From: Suicoccus acidiformans
Lineage (GTDB): Bacteria; Bacillota; Bacilli; Lactobacillales; Aerococcaceae
Reading direction: 5' to 3'
Length of the DNA: 64,000 nucleotides
NCBI RefSeq assembly: GCF_003546865.1
Contig: NZ_CP023434.1
Span: forward strand, 1,550,001-1,614,000
Shown here: one piece after another, positions 27,038-34,209 of the stretch
Numbering within the stretch: position 1 is the stretch's first letter
Layout of the letters: each line of letters opens with the position of its first letter
Translations under genes and position numbers: made by a program
The notes under the pieces: generated by a model
What the model was told of the DNA's origin: nothing
The model's input: the letters and a program-made list of their open reading frames with translations, nothing else
The model's database searches: none

Positions 27038-29571
27038 TGTCAGAAAGGAAGTCACACATGGTAACAGGCAGTCGCGTTGAACGCAAGAAATATCAGAAAA
27101 GAAAACGTCCCAACCGCGGGCGTAAGTGGTTTAAACGGATTATTATTACAATTATCGCCCTCGCATTTATTTGTGTCCTTGGTGGAGCCGGTCTTTTCGG
27201 CTATTATGCAATGAATGCCCCAGATATTTCCGCTGAGGACTTGCGTGGTCAAGTCTCCAGCAAGATCTTCGATAAAGACGGCGAATTAATCAAAGAGCTC
27301 GGCGGACAAAATCGTGATTTAATGGCTGTCGGCGAAGTTCCCCAAGTTCTAAAAGAAGCCGTATTAGCCATTGAAGATGCACGGTTTTACCAGCACCATG
27401 GGGTTGACCCCATTCGTATTGTCGGTGCCTTAGTTGCGAACTTACGCGCCGGAGAAATTGAGCAAGGGGGGAGTACCATTACCCAACAACTTGTAAAGCT
27501 CTCGGTCTTCTCCACCGATTTTCAAGATCAAACCATTGAACGTAAGGCACAAGAAGCATGGTTATCCTTGCAAATCGAACAAGAATACTCCAAGGATGAA
27601 ATTCTAACCTTGTATTTGAATAAATTATTTTATTCAAATAATGTTTACGGCGCCAAGACTGCTTCCAAGCACTTTTTCGGGAAGCCCTTGGCTGAGATTA
27701 ATCTTGGCGAAGCAGCCTTACTAGCAGGAATTCCGCAAGCACCGTCTGAATATGATCCCTATAGCCATCCTGAAATCGCTCAAGAACGTCGTGACTTAGT
27801 GTTGGACGTGATGTATGAGCGCGACTTGATTAATGAACAGGAATTATCGCAAGCCAAAGCTATCCAAGTTGAGGATATGCTTGTACCGCTGAACGAAACA
27901 GGTATACAAGCAAATGACTTAGCTATTGATGCCTATTTAGACGTTGTCGCCCAAGAAGTCCAAGATAAATTAAATCTCAATATTTACACAGATGGCCTGG
28001 AAGTTTATACCAATATGGACTTCGCCGCCCAGAAACATCTTTATAATATTGTTAATGACGGAACTGTTCCCTTCCCGAACGATCAGATGCAGACCGCATC
28101 GTCCGTTATTGATGTGAATACAGGGCATTTAATTGCCGTTATCGGAGGACGCAAGCAAGAGGTTACCATGGGCTTAAACCGAGCTAATACACTTAATCGA
28201 AGTGTCGGCTCAACCATGAAGCCGCTCTCAGCTTACGGACCAGCGATTGAATACTTGAACTTTTCAACCGGTACCCTTGTTAAAGACGAACCGTACGAAT
28301 ACAGTAGCGGCGACCCAATCGAGAACTATGACTATGCTTTCAAAGGTGACCAAACCTTGCGTGAAGCCCTCGCCGGTTCGCGGAACATTCCAGCCTTGAA
28401 GATGCTCCAAGCAGTTGGCTTGGACAATGCTTACGCCTTCTTGCAGAAAATGGATATTCATATTCTCAATAATAATCAACGTGAACTCGTCGAAGCTAAT
28501 GCCATTGGTGGGGAGATGACGCCGATTCAACTGAGTGCGGCCTATGCTACGATTGCCAATTATGGCACGTACAATAAGCCTTCCGCCGTCCGGCAAGTCA
28601 TCACTTCCGCAGGTACTGTTGAAGATTTCCAAACGGAATCACGCGAAGCGATGAAAGATTCCACGGCCTATATGCTTATCGATATTCTCAAAGGCGTCCC
28701 GGGCAATTTCGCCTCCCGCTCAGATATTGAAGGCCTTCACCATGCTGGTAAGACCGGAACAACCAACTACACAGAAGACCAGTTAGCTCAACTGGACATT
28801 GATGCCAGTACCTATGCTGCCCCTGATGGTTGGTATGCGGGGATGACACCGCAATATGCAATTGCTTCTTGGGTAGGTTATGACAATCCGTTAGAACCTG
28901 GGCATTACTTAAGCTTAGCTGATACCGCCCTTTCACAAGATATTTACCGGGAAATGATGACCTTCCTGACCCGTAACGCGACAAGTCATGATTGGCAACA
29001 ACCTTCATCCGTCGTTGAAGTAGAAATTGAAAAGTACACCGATCCAATCATGTTACCTGGGCCAAGAACACCAGAGAATTTACGCTCAAATGAACTCTTT
29101 GTCAAAGGTCAAGAGCCTACGGAAATATCCATGACCTTCGGCCAAGACGTCCCTGCGCCAACTGGCTTTAATGCTTATTATGACGCTGCTAGTCACAGTA
29201 TCGTCATGAGTTGGAACCCGATGAGTGGTTCAGGACACTTTGAACTTTCAGTCAATGGTTCCATTATCTACACAGGTCCTGGCACAAGCTTTGTAATGCC
29301 TGCAGAAGATATTGGCACCTATACCCTACGACTCAGTTATGTAGAAGGGAATAATCGCTCGGATACCATGGTCATCACCTTGACCTTGACCGAGGAACTT
29401 TCTTCATCTTCTGAAGAAAGTTCCGAAGATGAAGAAGATTCTAGCGATGAATCCGCAACGAATCCAGATGGGACACCAGGGGACGATCCGGCACTCAATC
29501 CACCCGCTGAGCAGCAGCCAGGTGAAACGCCAACAGATCCCAACACATCCCCTACCGACCCAAGCCTGTAA
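27037..29571 (+). CDS. ponA: Class A penicillin-binding protein (PBP1A)
   Basis: An 844-residue bifunctional peptidoglycan synthase. A short basic cytoplasmic tail and one membrane span (about 35-60) precede a GT51 glycosyltransferase domain with EDARFYQHHG (catalytic Glu near 113) and QGGSTITQQLVK. The transpeptidase domain carries SxxK (STMK, Ser near 392), SRN near 449 and KTGT near 570. A fibronectin-like domain (about 700-780) and a Ser/Glu/Asp- then Pro-rich tail end the protein outside the cell. The ATG at 27037 overlaps the recU stop and follows GAGGTG; an ATG at 27058 is a possible alternative. Confidence 0.93.
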   Translation: MSERKSHMVTGSRVERKKYQKRKRPNRGRKWFKRIIITIIALAFICVLGGAGLFGYYAMNAPDISAEDLRGQVSSKIFDKDGELIKELGGQNRDLMAVGEVPQVLKEAVLAIEDARFYQHHGVDPIRIVGALVANLRAGEIEQGGSTITQQLVKLSVFSTDFQDQTIERKAQEAWLSLQIEQEYSKDEILTLYLNKLFYSNNVYGAKTASKHFFGKPLAEINLGEAALLAGIPQAPSEYDPYSHPEIAQERRDLVLDVMYERDLINEQELSQAKAIQVEDMLVPLNETGIQANDLAIDAYLDVVAQEVQDKLNLNIYTDGLEVYTNMDFAAQKHLYNIVNDGTVPFPNDQMQTASSVIDVNTGHLIAVIGGRKQEVTMGLNRANTLNRSVGSTMKPLSAYGPAIEYLNFSTGTLVKDEPYEYSSGDPIENYDYAFKGDQTLREALAGSRNIPALKMLQAVGLDNAYAFLQKMDIHILNNNQRELVEANAIGGEMTPIQLSAAYATIANYGTYNKPSAVRQVITSAGTVEDFQTESREAMKDSTAYMLIDILKGVPGNFASRSDIEGLHHAGKTGTTNYTEDQLAQLDIDASTYAAPDGWYAGMTPQYAIASWVGYDNPLEPGHYLSLADTALSQDIYREMMTFLTRNATSHDWQQPSSVVEVEIEKYTDPIMLPGPRTPENLRSNELFVKGQEPTEISMTFGQDVPAPTGFNAYYDAASHSIVMSWNPMSGSGHFELSVNGSIIYTGPGTSFVMPAEDIGTYTLRLSYVEGNNRSDTMVITLTLTEELSSSSEESSEDEEDSSDESATNPDGTPGDDPALNPPAEQQPGETPTDPNTSPTDPSL

Positions 29572-29600
29572 CTAACTGAAAATCTTGGCCACTAACATAG

Positions 29601-29640
29601 AAGATCCAAACTTTGCTTCCGAGCAAGGTTTGGATCTTTT
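29601..29640 (+). terminator. Terminator of recU-ponA
   Basis: A 17-bp stem (AAGATCCAAACTTTGCT / AGCAAGGTTTGGATCTT, one G-U pair) with a four-base loop, followed by TTTTCTT. It lies 30 bases after the ponA stop. Confidence 0.92.
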
Positions 29641-29875
29641 CTTATACTGTAAATTTCCCCTATTTTATACAACACAAGAAATAAAAAAATATTTTACTCC
29701 ATAATTCGGAAGCTTTTCCTGCAAGGACTTCTAACGCACTTAGGACTCTAGTTCAGCAAAGACCGCTTCGAAGAGGCCCATAGCAGACTCCAGCTCTTGC
29801 TAGGCAAGGAGCTTTCGCCTTTGCCTAACTATATCAACCTTTATCCCCCAATTTTAATTTCTTTAGAGACTTCCC
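29641..29875. other. Gene-free stretch between ponA and the SOS cassette
   Basis: These 235 bases lie in the only gap over 300 bases of the window. They hold no convincing gene. A 7-bp inverted repeat (TAGGCAA 29801-29807 / TTGCCTA 29821-29827) lacks a U-tract. A short minus-strand frame ending near 29740 (reading ...LESAMGLFEAVFAELES) is preceded by a stop and could be a gene remnant, but I cannot assign it. Confidence 0.5.
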
Positions 29876-29904
29876 TTGCCAAAATGAACAAATGTTCGTA
29901 TAAT
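29876..29904 (+). promoter_or_regulatory. SOS-regulated promoter of the Y-family polymerase operon
   Basis: TTGCCA (29876-29881), a 17-base spacer and TATAAT (29899-29904). The spacer contains TGAAC-AAAT-GTTCG (29885-29898), which differs by one base from the Gram-positive LexA/DinR box CGAAC-N4-GTTCG. A repressor bound there would block polymerase directly. The leader of about 115 bases to the first gene has no clear function. Confidence 0.85.
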
Positions 29905-30026
29905 GGATGTAGACACATTTTGATAAGGGTTGCTATTCCTATGGCCGTACCACCTTACATATGGCTTAATCGAAATGAAGAAGGTTGTTGCTATAGGAAA
30001 TGGCCTTAGAGAAAGGAGTTGATTGA

Positions 30027-31451
30027 ATGGGAATCATTCGCTATGATTTAGAACCTCATTCGGATATCGCTTTTATCGATATGAAATCCTTCTATGCGAG
30101 TGTAGAATGTGTCGCCAGAGAATGTCATCCGCTCACGACCTCTTTATGTGTCGTGAGCCGAACGGACCACGCCAATGGTCTTATTCTGGCTGCTTCCCCA
30201 ACGTTTAAGCAAGTTTTCGGCAAGGAGAATGTGGGGCGTACGTATGACTTGCCTTTCAATATCCATACCCGCCGCTTCAATTACTCTACAGCCAGGCGCT
30301 TGAACTTGCCAACGGATTCCAATTATGTGCGCTATATTGAAAGCTGGGCACGTAAAACCTTGATTGTTCCACCAAGGATGAGCTTATACATTGAAGAGAA
30401 TATGAAGATCCAAAAGATTCTAAACCGTTACGCCCCCAAAGAAGATATTATGCCCTATTCCATCGATGAGGCTTTTGTTGATTTAACCCATTCTCTAAAG
30501 CTTTTTGTTCCTAATCCAGAACTTTCACGGCGGAGTAAGTTGGACATCATCTCAGCTGCCATCCAACGGGATATTCAAGAAGAAACGGGGATTTATTCAA
30601 CCATTGGCATGAGCAATGCTAATCCGCTGCTGGCTAAGCTCGCCTTAGATAATGAGGCTAAGACGACGAATACTATGCGAGCCAACTGGTCCTATGAAGA
30701 CGTAGAAGCTAAAGTGTGGAACATTCCGGAGATGACTGATTTCTGGGGAATCGGCAAACGTACAGAGCGGCGTTTAAATCGCATGAATATCTTCTCCATC
30801 CGTGATTTAGCCCAGAGTGATCCTGATTTACTTAAGGCAAAGATGGGCGTCATTGGCCTACAACTTTGGTTTCATGCTAATGGTGTAGATGAAAGCAATG
30901 TTCGTGAGCCTTATCAGCCAAAGGCCAAAGGCCTGGGCAATTCACAAGTGCTACCTAAAGACTACCATAGGGCTAGCGATATCGAACTTGTGCTTATGGA
31001 AATGGCAGAACAAGTAGCGATTCGCTTGCGCCGCGCCAAGTACAATACAACATGTGTCAGCATTTATGTTGGCTTTGCTGACCAAGAAGAAAAGCGCTCC
31101 ATCCATGCTCAAATGGCTGTTGACCCTACACAGAGAACTCGGGTATTAAAAGAACATGTGCGCCAGCTCTTTCGGAAGCATTACCAGGGAGGCGCTGTTC
31201 GAAGTGTAGGCGTCCGTTACAGTCGCTTCGTTGATGAGAACTACGCCTTAATTTCCCTTTTCGAAGATATGGAAAGGGTTGACAAGGAAGAGCGCCTTGA
31301 GCAGACCATCGATCACATTCGTGAACGCTTTGGCTTCTTAGCCGTCCAGCCCGCGACCGTGCTCAATGAGAATTCCCGCAGTATTGCTCGTAGCAAGCTT
31401 ATTGGTGGCCATGCTGCGGGCGGAGCGGGTGGCTTGGATGGGTTAAATTAA
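30027..31451 (+). CDS. uvrX: Y-family DNA polymerase (UvrX/YqjW type)
   Basis: A 474-residue error-prone translesion polymerase of the UmuC/UvrX branch. The catalytic palm is visible as FIDMKSFYASVE (first Asp) and YSIDEAFVDL (Asp-Glu pair); the helix-hairpin-helix thumb is FWGIGKRTERRLNRMNI; the C-terminal little-finger domain follows and ends in ARSKLIGGHAAGGAGG. UvrX/YqjW homologs occur on chromosomes, prophages and conjugative plasmids. The SOS box in its promoter shows damage induction. It is coupled by TAATG to the yolD-like gene. A housekeeping dinB is not in the window. Confidence 0.92.
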   Translation: MGIIRYDLEPHSDIAFIDMKSFYASVECVARECHPLTTSLCVVSRTDHANGLILAASPTFKQVFGKENVGRTYDLPFNIHTRRFNYSTARRLNLPTDSNYVRYIESWARKTLIVPPRMSLYIEENMKIQKILNRYAPKEDIMPYSIDEAFVDLTHSLKLFVPNPELSRRSKLDIISAAIQRDIQEETGIYSTIGMSNANPLLAKLALDNEAKTTNTMRANWSYEDVEAKVWNIPEMTDFWGIGKRTERRLNRMNIFSIRDLAQSDPDLLKAKMGVIGLQLWFHANGVDESNVREPYQPKAKGLGNSQVLPKDYHRASDIELVLMEMAEQVAIRLRRAKYNTTCVSIYVGFADQEEKRSIHAQMAVDPTQRTRVLKEHVRQLFRKHYQGGAVRSVGVRYSRFVDENYALISLFEDMERVDKEERLEQTIDHIRERFGFLAVQPATVLNENSRSIARSKLIGGHAAGGAGGLDGLN

Positions 31452-31813
31452 TGGGCTCACGAGATTATTTACCTTACCGCTCAGCTCGCCAGTATCAAGA
31501 CCGTAAGATGGCTAAGTGGATGGGTTTCTTCCTCTCAGAGCATACCAGTGCCCTCCAACAGCCCATGCTCGAAGCGAGTGACGAAATTCATGCCCAAGCC
31601 CCCAGTGATAAATTGCTCCTCATTCATCAACTTTATGCCACAAATCTCACCGCCCAGTTCCAAATTCGCGACCAGTCAAACCTTAGCCACCTCATCGGGA
31701 AGGTCACCGACATACAGAATCATACGATTGGTATCGCCAGTTCTAAAGACTATCGCTTCGTCGCTTTTGAAGACATTCTCACGATTACTTTAGTAGAAAC
31801 GATTGATACTTAA
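31451..31813 (+). CDS. YolD-like protein
   Basis: A 120-residue protein. The N-terminal SARQYQDRKMAKWMGFFLSEHTSAL resembles the YolD-like motif (R..KW.P...PEH...L), and the rest is a small beta-rich domain (FQIRDQSNLSHLIGKVTDI, FVAFEDILTITL). YolD-like proteins regularly follow UvrX/YqjW-type polymerases, and comparative analysis has proposed that they act as accessory subunits, a functional counterpart of UmuD. It starts within the uvrX stop codon and has only a weak ribosome binding site, so translation probably depends on uvrX. Confidence 0.78.
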   Translation: MGSRDYLPYRSARQYQDRKMAKWMGFFLSEHTSALQQPMLEASDEIHAQAPSDKLLLIHQLYATNLTAQFQIRDQSNLSHLIGKVTDIQNHTIGIASSKDYRFVAFEDILTITLVETIDT

Positions 31814-31929
31814 TAAGGTACGCTGTGTTTAATGCTTAAGTATTTTATATTGAAGAGTATGCCTATGCTAGAAAGGAGTGAAGGCAAGCCCCACTGCCCT
31901 ATAACACGCCGCAGGCACTTGCCGTTGCC

Positions 31930-32244
31930 ATGAATTCTAAACAATCTCGTCGTAATAACGTTCAATTCGCTTACTTTAGTGAAAGTTACTTGCGCTTTGA
32001 AAAGGATTATTACACCTATTCCAAGCTTGAAGTTCCTTTAACCTTCTTTACCGAGGATATTCTGCATTCAATGGGAGAGACGCAAAGGAACTACTTTAAG
32101 CTTCCGGCCTACCAAGCCGTGGATAACCGCAACCATTATTTTATTTTCAACGTGAGCGCTCCCGACGCAAATAAGGAAATTCGCCTCTATGAATACGACC
32201 GCCATACTTGGTCCTATGAAGATGTCGGACGTAAGAAGAGCTAA
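31930..32244 (+). CDS. Small conserved-looking protein of the SOS cassette, function unknown
   Basis: A 104-residue protein rich in Tyr, Phe and charged residues (FAYFSESYLRFEKDYYTYSKL, FFTEDILHSMGETQRNYFKL). No membrane span, signal or catalytic motif is seen. It may belong to the DUF5960-type small proteins found near such polymerases in Lactobacillales, but I cannot verify this. It lies 116 bases after the yolD-like gene with no terminator between, so it should be SOS-induced with it. No ribosome binding site directly precedes the ATG; the nearest (AAGGAG, 31873-31878) is 51 bases away, with a predicted hairpin in between. A 24-codon frame (31859-31933) ends across its ATG. Confidence 0.65.
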   Translation: MNSKQSRRNNVQFAYFSESYLRFEKDYYTYSKLEVPLTFFTEDILHSMGETQRNYFKLPAYQAVDNRNHYFIFNVSAPDANKEIRLYEYDRHTWSYEDVGRKKS

Positions 32245-32267
32245 TGTCTCGTACCGAACTTCATTGT

Positions 32268-32316
32268 AAAAGCCCTAATATATAGCTTGGTTCTTCCGCT
32301 ATATATTAGGGCTTTT
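32268..32316. terminator. Bidirectional terminator
   Basis: A perfect 18-bp stem (32268-32285 / 32299-32316, beginning AAAAGCCCTAATATATAG) with a 13-base loop. A and T runs at both ends make it usable for the plus-strand SOS cassette and for minus-strand nth. Confidence 0.93.
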
Positions 32317-32320
32317 GGCC

Positions 32321-32953
32321 TTATTCATATTGAGCAACAACGTCTTCATAATCAATAAAACTCGCGCAGGCTTCACTGTGGGCTGTGCAGTAATACCGGC
32401 CGAAAAGCACCAGTAATTGATGGGCGTGCGACCACATCTTTTCAGGTAATTTCTCCATGAGGATATTCTCTACCTGCCTTGGTGTAGCATTCTCAGGAAC
32501 AATTTTCAGTCGTTTGGCTACCCTTTCTACGTGCGTATCCACCGCAATGGCTGGCTGATCGAAGGCCACACTCAAGACTACACTCGCCGTTTTGCGACCG
32601 ACACCGGGTAAAGATTCGAGTTCCTTGCGAGTGTGGGGAACTTCTCCATGAAAGTCGTAGGCAATTTTGCGGGCTGTACCACTGAGAAATTTAGCCTTAT
32701 TACGGAATAAACCGATACTTTGAATGTAAGGCTCAATTTCTGCTGGCTCCACCGCTGCCATGGCTTCAGCTGTAGGAAAGCGTTCAAATAGGGCAGGTGC
32801 TAGGGCATTTACTGCCTTGTCCGTTGTTTGCGCACTTAAGATGACCGCAATTAACAAATGGAATGGATCATCAAACTGCAATTCTGATGCAGCGTTTGGG
32901 ATGAGTTCATCCATACGGCGCAGGGCTTCTATCAATTCTTCACTTGTTAGCAT
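32321..32953 (-). CDS. nth: Endonuclease III without the usual Fe-S cluster
   Basis: A 210-residue HhH-GPD DNA glycosylase/AP lyase that removes oxidised pyrimidines. The HhH motif LPGVGRKTA holds the catalytic Lys121, and VDTHV holds Asp139. The C-terminal loop that should carry four cysteines (C-x6-C-x2-C-x5-C) has only Cys189 and Cys196; the next two positions are Phe199 and Val205, so a 4Fe-4S cluster is not expected. The length is normal, so this is substitution and not truncation. It is the last gene of the ypiA-to-nth operon. Confidence 0.93.
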   Translation of the reverse strand: MLTSEELIEALRRMDELIPNAASELQFDDPFHLLIAVILSAQTTDKAVNALAPALFERFPTAEAMAAVEPAEIEPYIQSIGLFRNKAKFLSGTARKIAYDFHGEVPHTRKELESLPGVGRKTASVVLSVAFDQPAIAVDTHVERVAKRLKIVPENATPRQVENILMEKLPEKMWSHAHQLLVLFGRYYCTAHSEACASFIDYEDVVAQYE

Positions 32954-32961
32954 ACGTCCTC

Positions 32962-33672
32962 CTAATCATGTGACCAGTTAATAATTGGAATATCCACATT
33001 CTGATACGCATCAGTCGTTTGGTTCGCTTGAAAACCACCTTGTCTACGCTGATTGCGTCGATTAATTTCTGCTTGCGCTTCTTGAACCGTGCGAATATTC
33101 CGCTTCTCCCAATTTAATAAAATTGTATCAATGTATTTCAGGCTAAGCGCTTGATGAATCACTGCTTCTTTCAAGGCAAGTAAGATGACCGCAATGTCAT
33201 ACTGGTCGTCTAAAAGCCACTGATTAATTTGCTCCAGCTCCATCTGCGTTAAGCTGCGACCGAACTCTTCTTCGAAATGTTGAATTAGTTCACTGCGCTG
33301 CTTATAATCAGGAGCATTCTTTTGAGTGGTGTCAGTCTTCCCGTGCTTATCTAAGGCATCTAACTGTTCAAAGAAGGGACGCAAGGAATAATGATCTCTT
33401 TGCTTGCCCGTTTCATCCGGCACCAATTCAATCGTCAGGTAATTTTTGCTCATCAAGCTATTTAAATGCTGAAAGACCGTTTCATGGGACCAGCCCAATT
33501 GACGGCCAATTCTTTGCATGTCATCCGCTACCATATTCTGACGGCTGGCACTTAGAATGTAGAGTAATAACAGTGCCTCATCACTCGACAAATCTAAACG
33601 GTAAAATTGCTGAAAAAAACGATTGGGAACGGCCGTAAAACCTTCTTTAAGCCAATCATAAATCTCTGTCAT
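32962..33672 (-). CDS. dnaD: DnaD-type replication initiation protein
   Basis: A 236-residue protein with an N-terminal winged helix (about 1-100, including LSSDEALLLLYILSA) and a C-terminal DnaD domain (about 130-205; HFEEEFGRSLTQMELEQIN, AVILLALKEAVI). DnaD helps load the replicative helicase at origins in Firmicutes. The start is set at the ATG at 33672 to match the family; a GGAG lies about 14 bases before it, which is long, and an upstream ATG at 33705 without a ribosome binding site is the alternative. dnaD-nth is the Bacillus order. Confidence 0.85.
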   Translation of the reverse strand: MTEIYDWLKEGFTAVPNRFFQQFYRLDLSSDEALLLLYILSASRQNMVADDMQRIGRQLGWSHETVFQHLNSLMSKNYLTIELVPDETGKQRDHYSLRPFFEQLDALDKHGKTDTTQKNAPDYKQRSELIQHFEEEFGRSLTQMELEQINQWLLDDQYDIAVILLALKEAVIHQALSLKYIDTILLNWEKRNIRTVQEAQAEINRRNQRRQGGFQANQTTDAYQNVDIPIINWSHD

Positions 33673-33694
33673 AAAGCCTATATCATCTCCTTCC

Positions 33695-33710
33695 TTGGCA
33701 TGCATGCCAA
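33695..33710. promoter_or_regulatory. Perfect 16-base palindrome upstream of dnaD
   Basis: TTGGCATGCATGCCAA is a perfect palindrome in the 57-base gap between ypmB and dnaD. It could be an operator or form an RNA hairpin just before the dnaD ribosome binding site. No known consensus is recognised. Confidence 0.45.
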
Positions 33711-33729
33711 TTAGAACGTATCTAGTTCC

Positions 33730-34209
33730 CTACAAATTCCCGATAGTCTGCACCCATTCCCCATTCTTAGCATTAATATAATAATAGGCCATACTTTGAT
33801 CCGGTGCCCGGAAAGTCACTTCCCATACAGGAAGCTCTTCCAGCAGTCCCAAACGGACATTGAGAAAGTCTTCAACGTCATTATAATTTTTGGCCAAAGA
33901 CAAGGCATCGGCTTCAGTAATTAATTCTGCATGGTCATAGTACGTCACTTCACCGCCTGCTTGAGCAATAATGGCATACATTTCTTTGCCAGAAGCATTG
34001 GTAAAGTCAAGGCTAAAGTAAGTGTCATTCGTGATTAGCCAATAGAAATTATTGACATTATCCACTTGATAGTCCGCTTCAATAATTGCGAGTGCCTCAG
34101 CTTCCGCTTGGCGAATACTTTGCTGCGATCTAGAGAAAATCAATAACAAAACAATTAATAATAGCAAAAAGAAGACAGTTAAATTTCGGACGGTTCTACT
34201 GCTCATCAT
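33730..34209 (-). CDS. ypmB: YpmB-like membrane-anchored protein
   Basis: A 159-residue protein with one N-terminal membrane segment (VRNLTVFFLLLLIVLLLIF) and an extracytoplasmic domain with two PepSY-like halves (WLITNDTYFSLDF..., PVWEVTFRAPDQSMAYYYINA). This is the YpmB/DUF5590 family, whose gene follows dinG in Bacillus and many lactobacilli. The function is unknown. It overlaps dinG by 4 bases. Confidence 0.82.
   Translation of the reverse strand: MMSSRTVRNLTVFFLLLLIVLLLIFSRSQQSIRQAEAEALAIIEADYQVDNVNNFYWLITNDTYFSLDFTNASGKEMYAIIAQAGGEVTYYDHAELITEADALSLAKNYNDVEDFLNVRLGLLEELPVWEVTFRAPDQSMAYYYINAKNGEWVQTIGNL

Noticed and set aside
29801-29827. TAGGCAA/TTGCCTA hairpin as a terminator
   Set aside because: No U-tract on either strand, and no gene end nearby that needs it.
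29718-29830. Possible remnant of an xseB-like gene on the minus strand
   Set aside because: The readable piece is only about 19 residues, is preceded by a stop codon, and the likeness to exonuclease VII small subunit is too short to support.
29797-30009. 70-codon plus-strand frame in the uvrX leader
   Set aside because: It starts before the predicted SOS promoter and has no supported start; it is most likely chance.
30500-31450. Mobile element origin of the uvrX cassette
   Set aside because: UvrX homologs are often on plasmids and phages, but no integrase, repeat, transposase or shift in composition is visible here.
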